Part shown: positions 1 through 8,204 of the stretch, piece by piece
Layout: each line of letters starts with the position of its first letter
Numbering within the stretch: the stretch's first letter is position 1
Made by a program: the position numbers and the translations under genes
Notes under the pieces: generated by a model
Databases searched by the model: none
What the model was told of the DNA's origin: nothing
What the model saw: the letters and a program-made list of their open reading frames with translations, nothing else
Assembly (NCBI RefSeq): GCF_018613675.1
Contig: NZ_JAGGPQ010000008.1
Location: 1-54,108, forward strand
Direction: 5' to 3'
Length of the DNA: 54,108 nt
DNA from: Arthrobacter sp. ISL-85
GTDB lineage: Bacteria > Actinomycetota > Actinomycetes > Actinomycetales > Micrococcaceae

Positions 1-60
1 GCGGACGCCCAACAACTGGTTGAAGCGCAGCGGAAACCAGGGCGAGCCCCGCGAGCCTGA
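1..60 (+). CDS. 3' end of an unidentified protein (partial)
   Basis: Frame 1 is open from the window edge to a TGA at 58-60 and encodes about 19 residues ending in KPGRAPRA. The tail is too short to assign a family. Its stop lies about 60 bp before the next likely start, so it could be the end of an upstream gene on the same strand. It could also be a chance open frame. Confidence 0.3.
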   Translation, partial: ADAQQLVEAQRKPGRAPRA

Positions 61-122
61 ACCTCCCCAGCCGCGTTGGCTGCGCAAATACCGTGTCATG
101 CCGGTCTGATACCTTGCCCACC

Positions 123-545
123 ATGGACCTGAAATCGTGCGGATATTGCAAGGAAATGGTCGATCTCAGCGTTGGCCCTCACATCCATGACCCCAAGAAA
201 TGCAAACAATGTGGGGAGACACTGCCGGCAGAGGCGTTCCACCGCTGGCCATCCAGTGCCGACGGCCGCCGGCATGTCTGCAGCCAGTGCGTCGCCAATG
301 AATCCGCGGCAACCAGGGTGCAGCGGGTCATCGAAAAGGACACGCAGTTCCGGGACGACAAGGAAAAGCTCAAAGAGCACGGCTACCGTTGGGTGCGGCG
401 CGTGGTCGAGCCCGGCCCGGATCCCGTCTTTCGCTGGGCATTGCTGGATCCCCAAGGGCAAGAGGTAACAAAGGAACAAGCCCTGCGGGATATCTGGAGC
501 GCTGAAAACCCGCAGCCAGACGACTTCGACTACCCGGTTTACTAA
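123..545 (+). CDS. Small zinc-ribbon protein with CxxC pairs
   Basis: The 140-residue protein has three CxxC pairs, at C6/C9, C27/C30 and C53/C56. The last two, separated by FHRW and an ADGRR stretch, resemble the treble-clef Zn ribbon of many phage and HNH-associated proteins, in which KCxxC and CxxC bracket a short helix. The C-terminal half is charged and unassigned. ATG 123 is preferred over GTG 93 because the cysteine-bearing part begins immediately after it. The stop is followed by an AGGAG site for the next gene, so the two are probably cotranscribed. A DNA- or RNA-binding role is inferred only from the metal-binding pattern. Confidence 0.6.
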   Translation: MDLKSCGYCKEMVDLSVGPHIHDPKKCKQCGETLPAEAFHRWPSSADGRRHVCSQCVANESAATRVQRVIEKDTQFRDDKEKLKEHGYRWVRRVVEPGPDPVFRWALLDPQGQEVTKEQALRDIWSAENPQPDDFDYPVY

Positions 546-553
546 GAGGAGAT

Positions 554-852
554 ATGGCTTTTCGACTGCGAGACTTTTTTAGCCGACGCGGGACACCAGC
601 TGCAGCTGGTTCCTTCCCTCTGGCGTCACCCGTGGAGGCGGAGCGCCCATCGCTGACACCGGCCCAACTGGCCGACTTGGAAGAGGCCTGGGCCGAGCTT
701 CGGCAGGCCGCCCAGGAAGCCGGTGTTAAGTCATTTCGTGCCTGCACACGAGATGGGAGCCACTGGGAGGAAAACCTGGACTCCGTGCGGGCCATGACGG
801 GCAGATCAAGGACGCACAGAAGCACACAACCGAGCCTCCGCAGGACGCATAG
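554..852 (+). pseudogene. Small helical protein, frameshifted near its 3' end
   Basis: A good AGGAG site precedes ATG 554. The first ~82 codons read as a normal soluble protein with a helical segment around LADLEEAWAELRQAAQEAG. Near 797-802 the natural continuation (QIKDAQKHTTEPPQDA, stop at 850-852) lies in another frame, consistent with loss of one base. Read straight through, the frame runs to 973 across the terminator at 912-946, which is implausible. It is either a decayed gene or an assembly indel. The family was not recognised. It is cotranscribed with the Zn-ribbon gene upstream (8 bp gap). Confidence 0.55.
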
Positions 853-911
853 CGGCTGGGGGTTTGGGTTGCCTACCGCCGGACCCGGTGTCGGACCCCT
901 CCCCCATGATG

Positions 912-946
912 AAAGGATGGCGGCCATTCCTGGCCGCCATCCTTTT
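912..946 (+). terminator. Intrinsic terminator
   Basis: A perfect 15-bp stem (AAAGGATGGCGGCCA and its complement) closes a TTCC loop and is followed by a short T run. It ends the two-gene unit upstream and supports placing the true stop of the preceding gene at 850-852. Confidence 0.9.
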
Positions 947-970
947 CCGTGTCGCTTCGAATATATGTTC

Positions 971-976
971 TAAGGT
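971..976 (+). promoter_or_regulatory. -10 box of a leaderless gene
   Basis: TAAGGT lies exactly 6 nt before ATG 983, so transcription would begin at the start codon. Confidence 0.5.
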
Positions 977-982
977 TGTGGT

Positions 983-1315
983 ATGTCCTCCGAGAGTTTT
1001 GCGGCCGCGCTGCAGGCGCATTACGCACGGCGGGCCGGCCCAATCGGGCTGACCGTGGAAGAGCTCGATTTCGAGCACTTCCCGGTCAAGAACGGGTATC
1101 CAGGGATCCCGGTAAAGGCGTGGATCCGGTTCCCGAACTGCGCCGAGCTGGTGGACGGCGAAGTGTTCGCCTGGACGGCGAAGGCAGCCGAAGTGACGTG
1201 GAAGGACGGGCCGGTCACGTACCGGACCTGGGTGTGGAGTTCGGCGGTTACCCGCCGGGAGGAAATGATGAACAGGAATTTGGGAGAGCGGACCCGTGGC
1301 AAGAACAACAACTGA
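983..1315 (+). CDS. Hypothetical protein, partner of the DUF6504-like gene
   Basis: The 110-residue soluble protein has alternating charged and hydrophobic segments (GIPVKAWIRFP, VDGEVFAWTAKAAEVTW) that suggest a beta-rich fold. No signal peptide or membrane segment is present and the family was not recognised. The gene appears leaderless. Its 3' end overlaps the next gene by 20 bp, which suggests translational coupling and a shared function. A role in DNA damage tolerance can be suspected only from the DUF6504-like neighbour and the nearby DNA ligase. Confidence 0.65.
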   Translation: MSSESFAAALQAHYARRAGPIGLTVEELDFEHFPVKNGYPGIPVKAWIRFPNCAELVDGEVFAWTAKAAEVTWKDGPVTYRTWVWSSAVTRREEMMNRNLGERTRGKNNN

Positions 1316-1622
1316 CAACCCTCTGGACGTACCGGTGCAGGTCCGGTTCACCGCGAAGGGCATTCCCCTGGCTGTCAGGTACGACGGCAGGATCTGGGCC
1401 GTGGCGGCCGAACCGGTCCGCTGGTTTACCCGCGCAGAATGGTGGAACACCGCCAAGCGGGCACCGGTCGGCTCCGGTGACCTGGTCAGCATCGAACACT
1501 GGCAGGTCCAGGTCCGGCTGACCTCCACCTCGGCGCTGCGAACCTTCGAGCTGCGCCGCGATCCGCTCTCGGAGCAATGGCTGCTCGCTGCCATCACGGA
1601 CGCCGGGGCGGCCGCCGCCTAA
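1296..1622 (+). CDS. DUF6504-like protein
   Basis: The 108-residue protein starts at GTG 1296, 7 nt after GGGAGAG. The pattern VRFTAKGIPLAVRYDGRIWAV followed by RWFTRAEWW resembles the short DUF6504 family, which as I recall is linked to the ImuA/ImuB/DnaE2 mutasome genes of actinobacteria. No catalytic motif is visible. It overlaps the preceding gene and lies 34 bp before an ATP-dependent ligase. The family assignment is from memory of the sequence pattern and should be treated as probable rather than certain. Confidence 0.55.
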   Translation: MARTTTDNPLDVPVQVRFTAKGIPLAVRYDGRIWAVAAEPVRWFTRAEWWNTAKRAPVGSGDLVSIEHWQVQVRLTSTSALRTFELRRDPLSEQWLLAAITDAGAAAA

Positions 1623-1644
1623 GCCAGGTTAGGGCCGGCGGCTG

Positions 1645-1650
1645 TAGCGT
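1645..1650 (+). promoter_or_regulatory. -10 box of leaderless ligase gene
   Basis: TAGCGT lies exactly 6 nt before ATG 1657. Confidence 0.5.
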
Positions 1651-1656
1651 TGCGCT

Positions 1657-2673
1657 ATGACAGAGGATGTGCCGCCGTCCTTTCATCCACCCGTGTCGCT
1701 GGCCCTGGCGAAGGCCGTTGAATCGGTCCCGACGGAGGCCGCGTTGCCTGGCGGCAGCAGATATGAACCCAAATGGGACGGGTACAGGGCATGCGTCCTG
1801 GTGTCGGCCTCTGGAGTGTCCTTGTACTCGCGCCAAGGCAAGGATTTATCCCGCTATTTCCCGGATCTTGTGGAGGCCCTGCCGGGGCAGGTTCCTCCCG
1901 GTTGTGTCCTAGATGGCGAGGCCGTGATTTGGACCGCTGACAGGCTCGATTTCGATACCCTGCAGCGGCGCCTGGTCACTTCAAAAGCTGCCCTGCCTGC
2001 CCTTGTGCGGGAACGGCCGGCGTCATTCGTGGCGTTCGACCTGCTGGCCGTCGCCGGGCACGACATCAGGAACGCGCTGCTGGAGCAGCGCAGGGAGCTG
2101 CTGGAGCAACTGGCCGCTGACTGGCAGCCGCCGCTGAACCTTTCACCGATGACCACGGACCGCGCCCAGGCGCTCCGATGGTTTGAAGAACTGCACCACG
2201 CCGGACTGGAAGGGCTCGTGGTCAAGGGTGCCGGGCAGAGCTACCAGGGCGGCGTCAGGCATTGGTGGAAGGTGAAGCGGCGCCAATCCGTGGATGTGGT
2301 GTGTGCTGCGGTAATCGGCCCCATGGATCGGCCGCAGCACGTCGTGGCCGGTCTGCCCGTGGAAGGCCGACTAAGGCTCGTGGGACGGTCTACGGTGCTG
2401 CCGTCTAAGGCTGCACGGGAGCTGGGCGCCCATCTGCGGCCGCCGCAAGGGCTGCATCCCTGGCCAGAAGTAATCACGGAAACCACGTTGAACAGATTCA
2501 GCAAGGACAAAAGCCCGGTGACCCTTACGCTGGTCGAGCCATTGGTGGTCGAAATTTCCGCCGACGTCGCGTGGACAGGGAACACGTTCCGCCACGCTTT
2601 CAGGTACCTTCGGCCGCGGCCGGAGCTTGCCCCTGCCGACATTCTCCTACCAGAACGATTTCGGGCGGGTTAG
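1657..2673 (+). CDS. ligC: ATP-dependent DNA ligase, LigC type
   Basis: The 338-residue protein seals nicks in duplex DNA through a lysyl-AMP intermediate. The nucleotidyltransferase domain is complete: motif I EPKWDGYR with the adenylated Lys39, the LDGEAVIW strand, motif III-like FVAFDLLA, motif IV EGLVVKG and motif V WWKVKRR. An OB-fold domain occupies the last ~110 residues. Length and organisation match the short LigC ligases of actinobacteria, which are accessory to NAD-dependent LigA and act in break or excision repair. There are no fused polymerase or nuclease domains, so it is not LigD. The gene converges on a small minus-strand gene and their stop codons overlap. Confidence 0.9.
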   Translation: MTEDVPPSFHPPVSLALAKAVESVPTEAALPGGSRYEPKWDGYRACVLVSASGVSLYSRQGKDLSRYFPDLVEALPGQVPPGCVLDGEAVIWTADRLDFDTLQRRLVTSKAALPALVRERPASFVAFDLLAVAGHDIRNALLEQRRELLEQLAADWQPPLNLSPMTTDRAQALRWFEELHHAGLEGLVVKGAGQSYQGGVRHWWKVKRRQSVDVVCAAVIGPMDRPQHVVAGLPVEGRLRLVGRSTVLPSKAARELGAHLRPPQGLHPWPEVITETTLNRFSKDKSPVTLTLVEPLVVEISADVAWTGNTFRHAFRYLRPRPELAPADILLPERFRAG

Positions 2674-2816
2674 CGATCCGTGCGGATCACTATGAGGTTT
2701 TGGCCCTCTTCCAGAAGCGCGTAAAGGTTCTCCCGTGCTTCTTCGTAGGTGTCGCCTTCGGCCTCGATGTGGTTGGTGCTGCCGTCCGGGTTGGTAATGG
2801 TGCCGGTGAGTATCAC
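2670..2816 (-). CDS. Conserved small protein downstream of SRAP gene
   Basis: This 48-residue protein reads ILTGTITNPDG, then an EAEGDTYEEARENLYALL helix and LIVIRTDR. The pattern is a beta-hairpin, amphipathic helix and final strand, as in short stand-alone actinobacterial proteins that I recognise only by pattern. The start is GTG at 2816-2814. The gene begins 10 bp after the SRAP stop and so was the distal gene of an SRAP transcription unit. The transposon now inside the SRAP gene separates it from that promoter. Its TAA overlaps the ligase TAG, making a tight convergent pair. It was found by reading the minus strand. Confidence 0.6.
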   Translation of the reverse strand: MILTGTITNPDGSTNHIEAEGDTYEEARENLYALLEEGQNLIVIRTDR

Positions 2817-2825
2817 CGGATGAGT

Positions 2826-3035
2826 CTATTGGGCTGGAGGCTCCGCGGGGTCGATGAGTTCTGGGCCATTGTTGCGGACGCTGTTGACCCGGGTGCTGAC
2901 AATCCGAGGCGTGAGGGTTGGTTCAGGCAGGGAGTCCAACAGGTGCTGGATGTCGTCCTTGTCAGTCAGGTCCGGGTCGAGCCATTCCCCGAACCGGTCC
3001 CTCGGGATGATCACCGGTGAACGATCGTGAACGTG
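2826..3035 (-). pseudogene. SRAP (YedK/HMCES-like) gene, C-terminal fragment
   Basis: Read leftwards, the fragment encodes HVHDRSPVIIPRDRFGEWLD and ends in DPAEPPAQ. This is the C-terminal part of an SOS-response-associated peptidase domain, including the catalytic His region (HDRSP, corresponding to HDRMP in YedK). The N-terminal part is at 17474-17986 on the same strand. Joining the two at the shared CACGTT restores the reading LGHVHDRSPV. The 14.4 kb between them is the mobile element. SRAP proteins form a thiazolidine crosslink with abasic sites in single-stranded DNA, so the host has lost this copy of that repair function. Confidence 0.85.
3030..3035. repeat. Left attachment core (AACGTG)
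   Basis: AACGTG is the 6-bp sequence present at both host/element junctions (here and 17474-17479). Removing one copy and the element rebuilds the SRAP codons for H-V in GHVHD. Six to eight bp is the expected strand-exchange spacer for a tyrosine recombinase. Confidence 0.8.
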
Positions 3036-3037
3036 CC

Positions 3038-3050
3038 TTATCTGGGGGTA
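3038..3050 (+). repeat. Left terminal inverted repeat
   Basis: TTATCTGGGGGTA matches 12 of 13 bases of the right end read in reverse complement (17463-17475). It is probably a recombinase-binding core site. Confidence 0.75.
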
Positions 3051-3059
3051 GCCCAACGG

Positions 3060-3069
3060 TGAGTCACAT
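3060..3069 (+). repeat. Left subterminal inverted repeat
   Basis: TGAGTCACAT has an exact inverted copy at 17416-17425 near the other end. The spacing from the outer repeat differs between ends (about 10 versus 38 bp), which would allow the recombinase to tell left from right. Confidence 0.65.
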
Positions 3070-3104
3070 GGGCGTGGCGCCCAAAAAGGGCCGTGCCTTC
3101 GTTT

Positions 3105-3110
3105 TATCCT
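3105..3110 (+). promoter_or_regulatory. -10 box of leaderless tnpA-like gene
   Basis: TATCCT lies exactly 6 nt before GTG 3117, inside the element end. Confidence 0.5.
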
Positions 3111-3116
3111 CGGGGT

Positions 3117-4287
3117 GTGAGCGACGTTGCTCAAGCTTCTGTGATTGGCCGGTTCCGAGCCGAGCGGGCCGTGGCGTCCCCTGAGGGAACGGCATGGACC
3201 GTTATCGATGATGACTGGAACTTGCACGTGGAGGCCTGCGCTTATCTGGCTTCGCTACGGGCTGCGGACCGCTCGCCCAACACGGAACGAGTGTATGCAG
3301 GCCGGGTAGCGCTCTTCCTGAATTACTGCGAGCTGGGCCGGCGTCGACTGGCATGACCCGGAGTTCGCACAGCTGCACGCGTTTCTTCGCTGGCTGGTCA
3401 CCGAGCCTGTTCAACGGCCGGGCGCTGCAGGTTCAGGGCGGTTGAGGTCAAAGGGCACAGCGAACGCGATCGTGACCACGACCAGTGAGTTCCTCAAATT
3501 TGGCGCGAGGCTCGGGTGGGTTGCAGGCCGTGTGCCGGGCCTGCTGTCACAACCGAAGTACCTGCACTTCGTCCCTCCCGGGTTCGATACCGGAGAGCGG
3601 GATCAGTTCCGCGCGGTTCAGGAACGAACCCTGAAGTTTCGCGAGGGCACGGCCGAGCCGCAGTTGCTTATGGAGGACGAGATGGCGGCCGTGGTGGCGG
3701 CTGCGTCGAACGCTCGCGACCGTTTCCTGGTCATCGCGCTGTTGGCAACAGGTATGCGGATCGGCGAGGCGCTCGGGCTGAGGCGTTCAGATGTGCATTT
3801 CCTGGCACGCTCGGAGGCGCTGGGCTGCGGGATCCCGGGGCCGCATCTGCACGTGATCAAGCGGCTCAATGAGAATGGTGCATTCGCTAAGTCACGCTAT
3901 CCGCGGACGATCCCGGTCACCGAACGGCTTGTGCAGGCGTATTCCGACTACTGGTTTGAGCGGGACCGCTTCGGTCACGGGGTCGACAATGATGCGGTCT
4001 TCGTGAACTTGTTCCGTGAACCGCGCGGAAGGTCTATGAGCTACTCGAACGCGAAGGAGGTGGTCGACCGTTTGGCGCGTGACTGCGGCTTCACTGTTCG
4101 ACCACATATGTTGCGGCACACCGCGGCGACGAGATGGATCGAGGCCGGAGTCGACCCGGACATCGTGCAGGCACTGCTGGGCCACGTTTCCTTCACGTCA
4201 ACGGAGCGCTATATCCATACGTCGAAAAAACGGATGCGGGAAGCGGTCGAGACTACTGCCAGCGCTAGGAGAGACACTCCACGGTGA
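3117..4287 (+). pseudogene. tnpA: TnpA-like tyrosine recombinase, frameshifted
   Basis: The gene starts at GTG 3117. The SAM-like arm-binding domain (HVEACAYLASLRAADRSPNTERVY) reads in one frame to about 3336. From about 3337 the continuation AGVDWHDPEFAQLHAFLRW is in the next frame, consistent with one extra C in the GGGCCGGC run. The rest is open to 4287. The catalytic domain is complete: Arg in TGMRIGEAL, HMLRHTAATR, LLGHVSFTS and the nucleophile Tyr in ERYIHT. A repaired protein would be ~389 aa, close to Tn554 TnpA. The stop overlaps the GTG of the next gene (GTGA), so translation is coupled. Decay, an assembly indel, or a programmed +1 shift are all possible; decay or error is likeliest. 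Confidence 0.8.
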
Positions 4288-6800
4288 GCAAATCAACCAT
4301 CACCAGGTCTGCAATCAACGAGTCCTTCCCAACCCGGCTTCCACTGGTCATTGACCACGAAACGTGGCTGCGATGGCTGGAAGAGCGAATAGACCCCAAC
4401 TGGCGGCTTGGAGAATGGGACGCGGAAAACTGGTTCTTCGAAGGTGACCCGGAACGCGAAGGCAGCACGGTCACCCTGTGTGCCGTCCGACAATGCGGAA
4501 CGAAGCTCGAAGACGAGACTCTTTGCACGGTGTGTTGGAAGGCCTGGCGGGGCTCGGGTCTGGCGATGGAAGTCTTCACGGCAGAGTATTCGCCAGCGCG
4601 TAAGAAGATCCGACCCGGGACAGAAGCCGAAGGATGCCTGGTCAGACGCGGTGCGGTTTCATGTGCACGGCGGGCGATCTGTCGAGGTCTTTGCCGCAGC
4701 CACTACAGCCTGTTGCGCCTCCATCAGGCCCGGGACAGTTCTCTTAGCCTCGAGGCCTGGCTTTCCGCGGGGCAGGAACCATATCCTGCCGATCAGCGCA
4801 GGTGCTCGGTGCCTCTGTGGGGTCAGCAGCCGGATCTGGGCGATGGGCTGTGCCGCTATCACCATGGGCTCTACCGGCGAGAAGGACACGAAACATCCGC
4901 CCCGGAGTGGGCTGCCACGGCCCACCCACACCTAACCGCTGGTCAGTTCTCGATGCTCCCGCTACAGCCTCTCGTCCGCGCGGAGTTGCTATACGCGCTC
5001 CAACGCCGCGACGCATCAGGCGGCCGAATCGTGCCGAAAATGCTGCGGAGGCTGATCAGGGAGATTAAGCGTCATGAGCACCTGGCTGGTCTGGGACCCG
5101 ACCAGCTCTGCCCTAGCAGCGGTAGCAGCAAAGACCTGGACAGCCACCGACGCGACATCATCCACTGGCTGCAGGTTGGCTACGAGGAGATGACCGGCGC
5201 CGACCCCACCCGTCGCCTGCTCTGGGACTTCCGCGCCCTCGACCTGCGCGGGAGCACCCGGTCCACGCACCGCCGAACCCATGACGGCAGGGCCGATTTC
5301 ACTGTGGTCAGCCAAGCCTGGCTGAGGGACCTCGCGATGGAAAAATGCCGCATCTTCACGACTAGCACCAAAATCCTCGAACTCCTCACCGCAGTGGAGG
5401 TGGCATCACGGGCACTTGAAGCCACCGCAGACGGCGGCCACCACATCAAGGATCTCGGCCCACAGCACCTGGATGCCATCACCCAGGCCTTCCGGAACTG
5501 GACCCACCCTGACGGGACATCGCGCAGCACCACCCGCCGCTATGTCGGACTCGAAGCAGTGTTCGCCCTAGTGGACTTCGGCCGCCGGTCCCGCAAGTTG
5601 GAAGGTGTCACCGACGCCTTCTTGCGGGACCCCGAGGCCCATCGCCTCCAACTGGACCCACCGGCACGGGAGGAAGTCGGCAAAGCCATTCCAGAGGCTG
5701 TCATCACCCAGCTCGACCAGAACCTGGCCCAGTTGGAATGCTATGCCAAATACCCCGATATGGCCGAGGACCATCAGCGCCTCATGATCCGCACCCTGTA
5801 TATCGTCTTGCGTGACACCGGACGCCGGCCACGAGAAGTCTGCCCACTCCGCACCGACTGTGTTGAGTTCGACGCCGACGGACCCGTACTGATCTGGGAC
5901 AACACCAAGGCCGGCCGGAGCCGACGCCACCTGCCAATCCCTTCAGAGACCGCGGAATCCATCGCCGCGTGGCGTGCAGTCAGAGACACACTAGTCACCG
6001 GCGATCCCCGCGACGGATACCTCTTCCCCTCCGGGACTCCCGACCGAATCGACCCTTACTTCCGGCCGGCAAGCCTTGCCCGGTCGCTGAAAATCTGGGT
6101 GGATGCGATACCGGATCTGCTCAGCGACGCCACCGATGCCGGCGGTAACCGCATCCCCTTCGACCGGTTGAAGGTCTATCCCTACGCGTTCCGCCACTCG
6201 TACGCCCAGCGTCACGCCGACGCCGGGGTACCAGTCGATGTCCTGTGCGAGCTGATGGACCACCAGAGCATCTCGACTACCCAGGGCTACTACCGGGTGA
6301 ACCAAAAACGGAAGCGCGAAGCCATTCGGACCCTGAGCATGCACGTCACAGACCGCCACGGTCACCCCGCGCCGACGGCTTCGAGCACAGCTTATGAAAT
6401 GCGCTCGGTGGCAGCCCCGTTCGGCAACTGCATCGAGCCGTCCAACGTCAAAGCCGGCGGAGGAAGCTGCCCCATCCGGTTCCAATGCTCAGGCTGCGGC
6501 TTTTACCGCCCGGACCCGTCCTACCTGCCCGTGATCGAGGACCACATCCGCTCGCTCAAGGCTGACCGCGAGACAGCAGCCGCCATGGACGTCGACACCT
6601 ACGTGCTGCGCAACCTCGATGACCAGATCGACGGCTACCGGCTGGTCCTGAGTGCCATGAAGGATCACCTGGACGCCCTTCCAGACGAGGAGCAACAGGA
6701 GGTCGAGCAGGCCGGCATTCTGCTCCGCCGCCTACGTGCCGGAAGCGGTGGCCGCACACAGCTACCCCTCACCGTTAAAACCCGGACCCAGACCCCATGA
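4284..6800 (+). CDS. tnpB: TnpB-like large tyrosine recombinase with Cys-rich modules
   Basis: This 838-residue site-specific recombinase is presumably the second transposase of the element. Its catalytic core lies in the C-terminal half: Arg in RDTGRRPREVCPL, YAFRHSYAQR (His of HxxR replaced by Tyr), LMDHQSISTTQGYY with the nucleophile near the end. The N-terminal 200 residues contain three Cys/His-rich modules (QCGTKLEDETLCTVC, CARRAICRGLCRSH, RCSVPLWGQ through LCRYHHGLY). A further CxxxFQCSGC cluster follows the catalytic domain. These look like zinc knuckles that could add DNA or protein contacts. The protein is longer than Tn554 TnpB (about 630 aa), mainly through these additions. The start overlaps tnpA by 4 nt and the stop overlaps tnpC by ATGA. 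Confidence 0.85.
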   Translation: MSKSTITRSAINESFPTRLPLVIDHETWLRWLEERIDPNWRLGEWDAENWFFEGDPEREGSTVTLCAVRQCGTKLEDETLCTVCWKAWRGSGLAMEVFTAEYSPARKKIRPGTEAEGCLVRRGAVSCARRAICRGLCRSHYSLLRLHQARDSSLSLEAWLSAGQEPYPADQRRCSVPLWGQQPDLGDGLCRYHHGLYRREGHETSAPEWAATAHPHLTAGQFSMLPLQPLVRAELLYALQRRDASGGRIVPKMLRRLIREIKRHEHLAGLGPDQLCPSSGSSKDLDSHRRDIIHWLQVGYEEMTGADPTRRLLWDFRALDLRGSTRSTHRRTHDGRADFTVVSQAWLRDLAMEKCRIFTTSTKILELLTAVEVASRALEATADGGHHIKDLGPQHLDAITQAFRNWTHPDGTSRSTTRRYVGLEAVFALVDFGRRSRKLEGVTDAFLRDPEAHRLQLDPPAREEVGKAIPEAVITQLDQNLAQLECYAKYPDMAEDHQRLMIRTLYIVLRDTGRRPREVCPLRTDCVEFDADGPVLIWDNTKAGRSRRHLPIPSETAESIAAWRAVRDTLVTGDPRDGYLFPSGTPDRIDPYFRPASLARSLKIWVDAIPDLLSDATDAGGNRIPFDRLKVYPYAFRHSYAQRHADAGVPVDVLCELMDHQSISTTQGYYRVNQKRKREAIRTLSMHVTDRHGHPAPTASSTAYEMRSVAAPFGNCIEPSNVKAGGGSCPIRFQCSGCGFYRPDPSYLPVIEDHIRSLKADRETAAAMDVDTYVLRNLDDQIDGYRLVLSAMKDHLDALPDEEQQEVEQAGILLRRLRAGSGGRTQLPLTVKTRTQTP

Positions 6801-7363
6801 CTACGGACACGACGGGGAAACCTGCGCCCAGAACACCCGCCCAAGTGCTGCTGGAATCCAGGCAGAAAGAAAGCCGCGAAAAACGGGCCGCTGTTACACG
6901 GGAACTCGACGCAATGCTCGAAGACGGCGATCCCATCACTTTCGTCAAAGTCGCGCGTAGGGCAAACGTCTCCACGTGGCTCGTCTACTCGTCCGGCACA
7001 CGAGAACAGGTCCAAGAGGCCATCACCAAGCAACGTCAGCCCGAAACGGTCACCAGCCAGCCGGCAGGAATCGAGTCTCTCCGAACCGACCTGGCACTGG
7101 CCCGCCAGGAGATCACCGTCCTTCGCCGTGGACGCGAGGACCTGCGGGGAAAGCTCAGGCAGGCTCTCGGCCGCCAATTAAACAATCTGAGCACTGCCCC
7201 TCTGGTCGATCGTCTCAACCGTCTCGCTGGCGAGCTGGCGGAGACCCGCGCATCAAATATTGAACTAAACCTTCAGGTCGCGGCTCTACAGGACGACCTC
7301 ACCGCGGCCCGAACCAGCCTCCGGCGCATGATCCGAGAGCGAAACACTGACACCCTCGGATAA
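6797..7363 (+). CDS. tnpC: TnpC-like accessory protein (DUF6262 type)
   Basis: The 188-residue protein has a helix-turn-helix-like N-terminal segment (ITFVKVARRANVSTWLVYSS, resembling TetR-type HTHs). A long heptad-patterned coiled coil runs from about residue 95 to 180 (LRTDLALARQEITVLRRG, then LVDRLNRLAGELAETRASN). This architecture is typical of the third gene of Tn554-type operons, which helps orient or regulate recombination but is not a recombinase itself. Its ATG overlaps the tnpB stop (ATGA), giving a translationally coupled three-gene operon. Function is inferred from position and architecture, not from a catalytic motif. Confidence 0.75.
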   Translation: MTTDTTGKPAPRTPAQVLLESRQKESREKRAAVTRELDAMLEDGDPITFVKVARRANVSTWLVYSSGTREQVQEAITKQRQPETVTSQPAGIESLRTDLALARQEITVLRRGREDLRGKLRQALGRQLNNLSTAPLVDRLNRLAGELAETRASNIELNLQVAALQDDLTAARTSLRRMIRERNTDTLG

Positions 7364-7473
7364 CGTTTGACCGCAGCAGACCGTGAAGAGTGGCAATGAG
7401 GCGTTCTGCCGCGTTTCTGCGTCTGCCGCTTGCCTCGAAACCCCAAAATCTTGAGACCATCTGGCGTGTAGCG

Positions 7474-7495
7474 TTTAGGGCACCTTCACCGGGCA
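7474..7495. repeat. GGATCC-palindrome repeat, copy 1 (degenerate)
   Basis: TTTAGGGCACCTTCACCGGG resembles the right arm of the repeat (AGGGATCCCTTACCGGACA). It marks the boundary between the transposase operon and the cargo. Confidence 0.45.
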
Positions 7496-7570
7496 TTTTT
7501 GCGGGCGGGGTATACGGGACACCTCAAACTCCGCCCCCGCAAAGCTGCACGTCAAAGCAGGGTTGTCGCA

Positions 7571-7593
7571 TTTAGGGACCGTCTTAAGGACGC
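7571..7593. repeat. GGATCC-palindrome repeat, copy 2 (degenerate)
   Basis: TTTAGGGACCGTCTTAAGGA plus CGC keeps AGGGA and the TTA-GGACGC end of the repeat. It ends 5 bp before the 3' end of the HEAT-like gene. Confidence 0.5.
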
Positions 7594-7598
7594 CGTTT

Positions 7599-8180
7599 CT
7601 AGGGGTGTGGCGGCGACGTAACTGCAAACTCGATGGCGGACTCAACTGCATCCCGGCGGGCGTCTGTTGATTGGTCGAGAAGCATTTCAATCGCGTGGAT
7701 CAGTGCCACAAGCGCAGGCTTTTGGACCGCAGCGAGGCGTCTCATCGAAGTGGCGAGCGACTCGGTGACGAGGGCGTCTACTTGGTTTCCGTAAGCACCT
7801 GAGTGAGACCCGTGGGGAGCTACATAGCTTCCTCCTATCGAGATGTCCCCCAGCAGCACCAGCAAAGAGAGGCGGATCTCGTCTGGGACGTCGCCAGCCG
7901 CAACTGCTGCAACGAAAGGCACTGCATAGGCTGTTGCTTCATATACCGTGCCCTGGTGGCAAACGTTGGAATAGAGCCCATCACCGATTGCGGAGGAAGG
8001 GTCATCCCGAAGCGCAGCTAACGATCGCGCTACGTCGCCGGCAATGCCGAGTGACATGTCGGCGGCCCCCAGAGAAACGACGCCTCTTCCATACGCGTGT
8101 TGCAGTCGGCTCCAATCAACCCGGTCAAGTTCGTCCAAGGCATCGAAGCCCGTCCCCTTCGGTTGATAAGGAGTAGCCAT
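7599..8180 (-). CDS. HEAT-like repeat protein
   Basis: The 193-residue helical protein contains the signature NVCHQGTVYEATAYAVPFVA, which I recognise from widespread actinobacterial HEAT-repeat proteins that begin with a DW-L-HAYG segment (here DWSRLQHAYG). Repeated helical pairs continue to the C terminus. No enzyme motif is present. Proteins of this kind often occur singly in accessory DNA and are suspected binding or immunity proteins, but nothing here proves that. ATG 8180 is preceded at 7 nt by TAGTCT, so it is probably leaderless. It is bounded by repeat copies 2 and 3. Confidence 0.7.
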   Translation of the reverse strand: MATPYQPKGTGFDALDELDRVDWSRLQHAYGRGVVSLGAADMSLGIAGDVARSLAALRDDPSSAIGDGLYSNVCHQGTVYEATAYAVPFVAAVAAGDVPDEIRLSLLVLLGDISIGGSYVAPHGSHSGAYGNQVDALVTESLATSMRRLAAVQKPALVALIHAIEMLLDQSTDARRDAVESAIEFAVTSPPHP

Positions 8181-8187
8181 ACAACTG

Positions 8188-8193
8188 AGACTA
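8188..8193 (-). promoter_or_regulatory. -10 box of HEAT-like gene
   Basis: On the minus strand TAGTCT lies 7 nt upstream of the ATG at 8180, suggesting leaderless transcription starting between the repeat and the gene. Confidence 0.45.
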
Positions 8194-8204
8194 ACCAGAC
8201 GAAT

